Below, piece after piece: positions 31,346-32,885 of a stretch of DNA of 32,885 bases (positions within the stretch are counted from its first letter, which is position 1; every line of letters begins with the position of its first letter). The stretch covers positions 1 to 32,885 of the forward strand of contig CAMDEX010000041.1 of the NCBI GenBank assembly GCA_945897075.1, in the 5' to 3' direction. The stretch is from Litorilinea aerophila (GTDB lineage Bacteria; Chloroflexota; Anaerolineae; Caldilineales; Caldilineaceae). The translations under genes were made by a program, and so were the position numbers. The notes below the pieces were generated by a model. That model had not been told where the DNA came from. It searched no databases and saw only the letters and a list, made by a program, of their open reading frames with translations.

Positions 31346-32845
31346 ATGAACAGGCTGTACAAACTTCTATCCATCATTGCTCTGCTCAGCCTGGTGCTGA
31401 CTGCCTGTGTGGCTCCGCCCCCAGTGCAAGCGCCAGCCGAGGGGAGCGCATCCGTCGCCGCGGATGCACCCGCGGTGACTGTCACCTACACCTACCCGAA
31501 CACAGTCTTCAAGGACGTGCAACTGGTAGAGGATGCCCTGAACGAACTTCTCGTTCCTATCGCCAACGCCAAGATCGATCTCAATCCCATCGACTGGGGC
31601 GCTTTTGACGAGAAGATGAAACTGGGCTTTGCCGCTGGCGAAGAGTGCGACATTGTATTCACCGCACCCTGGATCAACAACTACCTGCTCAACATCGCCA
31701 ATGGCAACCTCCTGCCGCTGGATGAGTTGCTGCTCGACTATGCGCCCGGTCTGTGGGCCAGCATGCCCGAGACCACCTGGGATGCAGCCCGTGTGGATGG
31801 CAAAATCTATGGCGTGATCAACCAGCAGATCTTTGTCAAGCCCTTTGGCCTCTATGTGCGCAGAGACCTGGCCGACAAATATGGCCTGGATGTCTACGCT
31901 CTCAAATCCTATGATGAACTGGAACCCTTCCTCCAGACCATCCTGGAGAAGGAGCCGGATGTGCTCCCGCTGGGCGGAGCCAGTACGTGGACTGACGAGG
32001 GTGTTGGCTTTGATCCAATCGTCGGCCAGGGAGTGCCGGCGGTGATTCGCTTCGACGACAAAGAGATGACTGTCTTCAACGCCGCCGCCTCGCCGGAATT
32101 TCAGGAATCCATCGAGCGGGCGCGCCGCTGGTATCTGGCTGGCTATGCTCCCAAAGAGCAAATCGCCAGTGACGATGCCCAGGCCATGTGGAAAGCGGGC
32201 CGATTTGCCGTCAGCGGTCTGGTCGGCGTTGTCAAGCCCGGCGGCGAAATCGAAAGCGAGCAGCGTTTTGGGCAGCCGGTCTATGCCCAATCCATTGGAC
32301 CGGTCTTCCTCACCACCGCCGGCACAACAGCCACCACCAACGCCATTTGCAGCACTTCCAAGAATCCAGAAGCTGCCATGCGTGTTCTGGAAGCGCTGAA
32401 CACCAATGTGGAGGTCTACAACACCCTGTCCAAGGGCATTGAAGGCAAACATTGGGAATGGGCGGACGAGGCGAGCAAAGTGATCAAGCCCGGCCCCAAC
32501 AACGCCGACTACAACCCCAACACCGACTGGGAGTTTGGCAACCAATTCCTGGCCTACTACATCGACGCCAAACAGGCCGAGATCAATGCGTGGGAAGCCA
32601 CCTACAAGCTCAACACCGAGTCGCCGCCTTCGACCGCCATGGGCTTCAACTTCAACGCCGAGCCGGTGAAGACCGAACTGGCCAATCTGTCCGCCGTTGC
32701 TGGCGAGTTGATGCCCCCCCTGACCGCTGGCCTGGTGGATCCCGCCACGGCGCTGCCCGCCTATCTGGAACGGCTGGAACAGGCCGGCCTCCAGACGGTG
32801 ATTGACGAAGCCCAACGGCAGTTGAACGAGTGGGCGGGTAAGTAA
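31346..32845 (+). CDS. CUT1-type substrate-binding lipoprotein, LipO-like
   Basis: This 499-aa lipoprotein has a lipobox (LVLTAC) and an Ala/Pro linker. Sugar-binding (SBP_bac_1 type) features include LGFAAGEECDIVFTAPWINN and, further on, DGKIYGVINQQIFVKPFGLY. The C-terminal 120 residues (for example PPSTAMGFNFNAEPVKTELA) match the DUF3502-type end of LipO proteins that work with LplB/YtcP permeases. AAGGAG ten bases upstream supports the start. The order permease-permease-binding protein is usual for this subfamily. The 40 bases after the stop hold only GGTGGAAGGTGG-like repeats. Confidence 0.92.
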   Translation: MNRLYKLLSIIALLSLVLTACVAPPPVQAPAEGSASVAADAPAVTVTYTYPNTVFKDVQLVEDALNELLVPIANAKIDLNPIDWGAFDEKMKLGFAAGEECDIVFTAPWINNYLLNIANGNLLPLDELLLDYAPGLWASMPETTWDAARVDGKIYGVINQQIFVKPFGLYVRRDLADKYGLDVYALKSYDELEPFLQTILEKEPDVLPLGGASTWTDEGVGFDPIVGQGVPAVIRFDDKEMTVFNAAASPEFQESIERARRWYLAGYAPKEQIASDDAQAMWKAGRFAVSGLVGVVKPGGEIESEQRFGQPVYAQSIGPVFLTTAGTTATTNAICSTSKNPEAAMRVLEALNTNVEVYNTLSKGIEGKHWEWADEASKVIKPGPNNADYNPNTDWEFGNQFLAYYIDAKQAEINAWEATYKLNTESPPSTAMGFNFNAEPVKTELANLSAVAGELMPPLTAGLVDPATALPAYLERLEQAGLQTVIDEAQRQLNEWAGK

Positions 32846-32885
32846 GAGTTGCAGGTGGAAGGTGGCAGGTGGTATGTGACGTACC

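Noticed and set aside
31367-32815. Long open frame (482 codons) on the minus strand opposite the LipO-like gene
   Set aside because: Its composition mirrors a GC-biased coding strand, no domain is recognisable, and the plus-strand gene has a lipobox, ribosome-binding site and family features.

Overview
The window looks like a chromosomal segment of a GC-rich, filamentous-type Chloroflexota bacterium (Caldilinea/Anaerolineae-like). This is inferred from Tat-exported lipoprotein solute-binding proteins with SRRxFL signals, many Thr/Pro-linked lipoproteins, PIN-type toxin-antitoxin pairs, DUF4143 ATPases, and abundant short intergenic palindromes of several families. No rRNA, tRNA, CRISPR or complete transposon was seen, and the taxonomic assignment rests on style rather than on a marker gene.

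Layout. 1-3972: start of a divergent gene, then a family-5 (Dpp/Opp-type) solute-binding lipoprotein and its two permeases. 4013-4749: a VapBC-like pair with its own promoter and a possible operator. 4757-8229: a cupin protein, a Gfo/Idh/MocA oxidoreductase and a LarA-like (DUF2088) protein, a probable sugar-acid/hydroxy-acid module. 8230-10200: a scrap zone with an enolase-superfamily fragment, a truncated AraC gene carrying an in-frame palindromic insertion, an AAA/DUF4143 ATPase, a composite palindromic element and a second AraC tail. 10380-18896: an envelope block with a LysM-like lipoprotein, a secreted trypsin-like protease, four paralogous lipoproteins in a row, and a membrane TPR protein. 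19194-20202: a second VapBC pair and a small conserved-looking ORF. 20278-23965: a chimeric remnant of the TPR gene coupled to a hybrid histidine kinase, which converges on an unusual HTH/pseudo-ATPase/receiver regulator. 24165-32845: an enolase-superfamily sugar-acid enzyme followed by a long uptake cluster (Dpp-type binding protein and two permeases, then a CUT1-type permease pair and LipO-like binding protein).

How the genes may work together (inference). The metabolic and transport genes suggest scavenging of oligomeric or acidic carbohydrates: two Dpp-type systems and one CUT1-type system, none with an ATPase in the window, surrounding oxidoreductase, epimerase/racemase-like and dehydratase-like enzymes. 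The envelope block is the least familiar part. Four lipoproteins share the same signal peptide layout (lipid Cys at residue 26) and one Ig/PKD-like domain, but have unrelated Cys-containing C-terminal tips. The protease just upstream ends in a domain with the same YxW...GxN...Y pattern. This conserved-stalk/variable-tip set, with the protease, the TPR sensor-like protein and the kinase/regulator pair downstream, is the best candidate here for an undescribed surface system. Its function cannot be told from the sequence.
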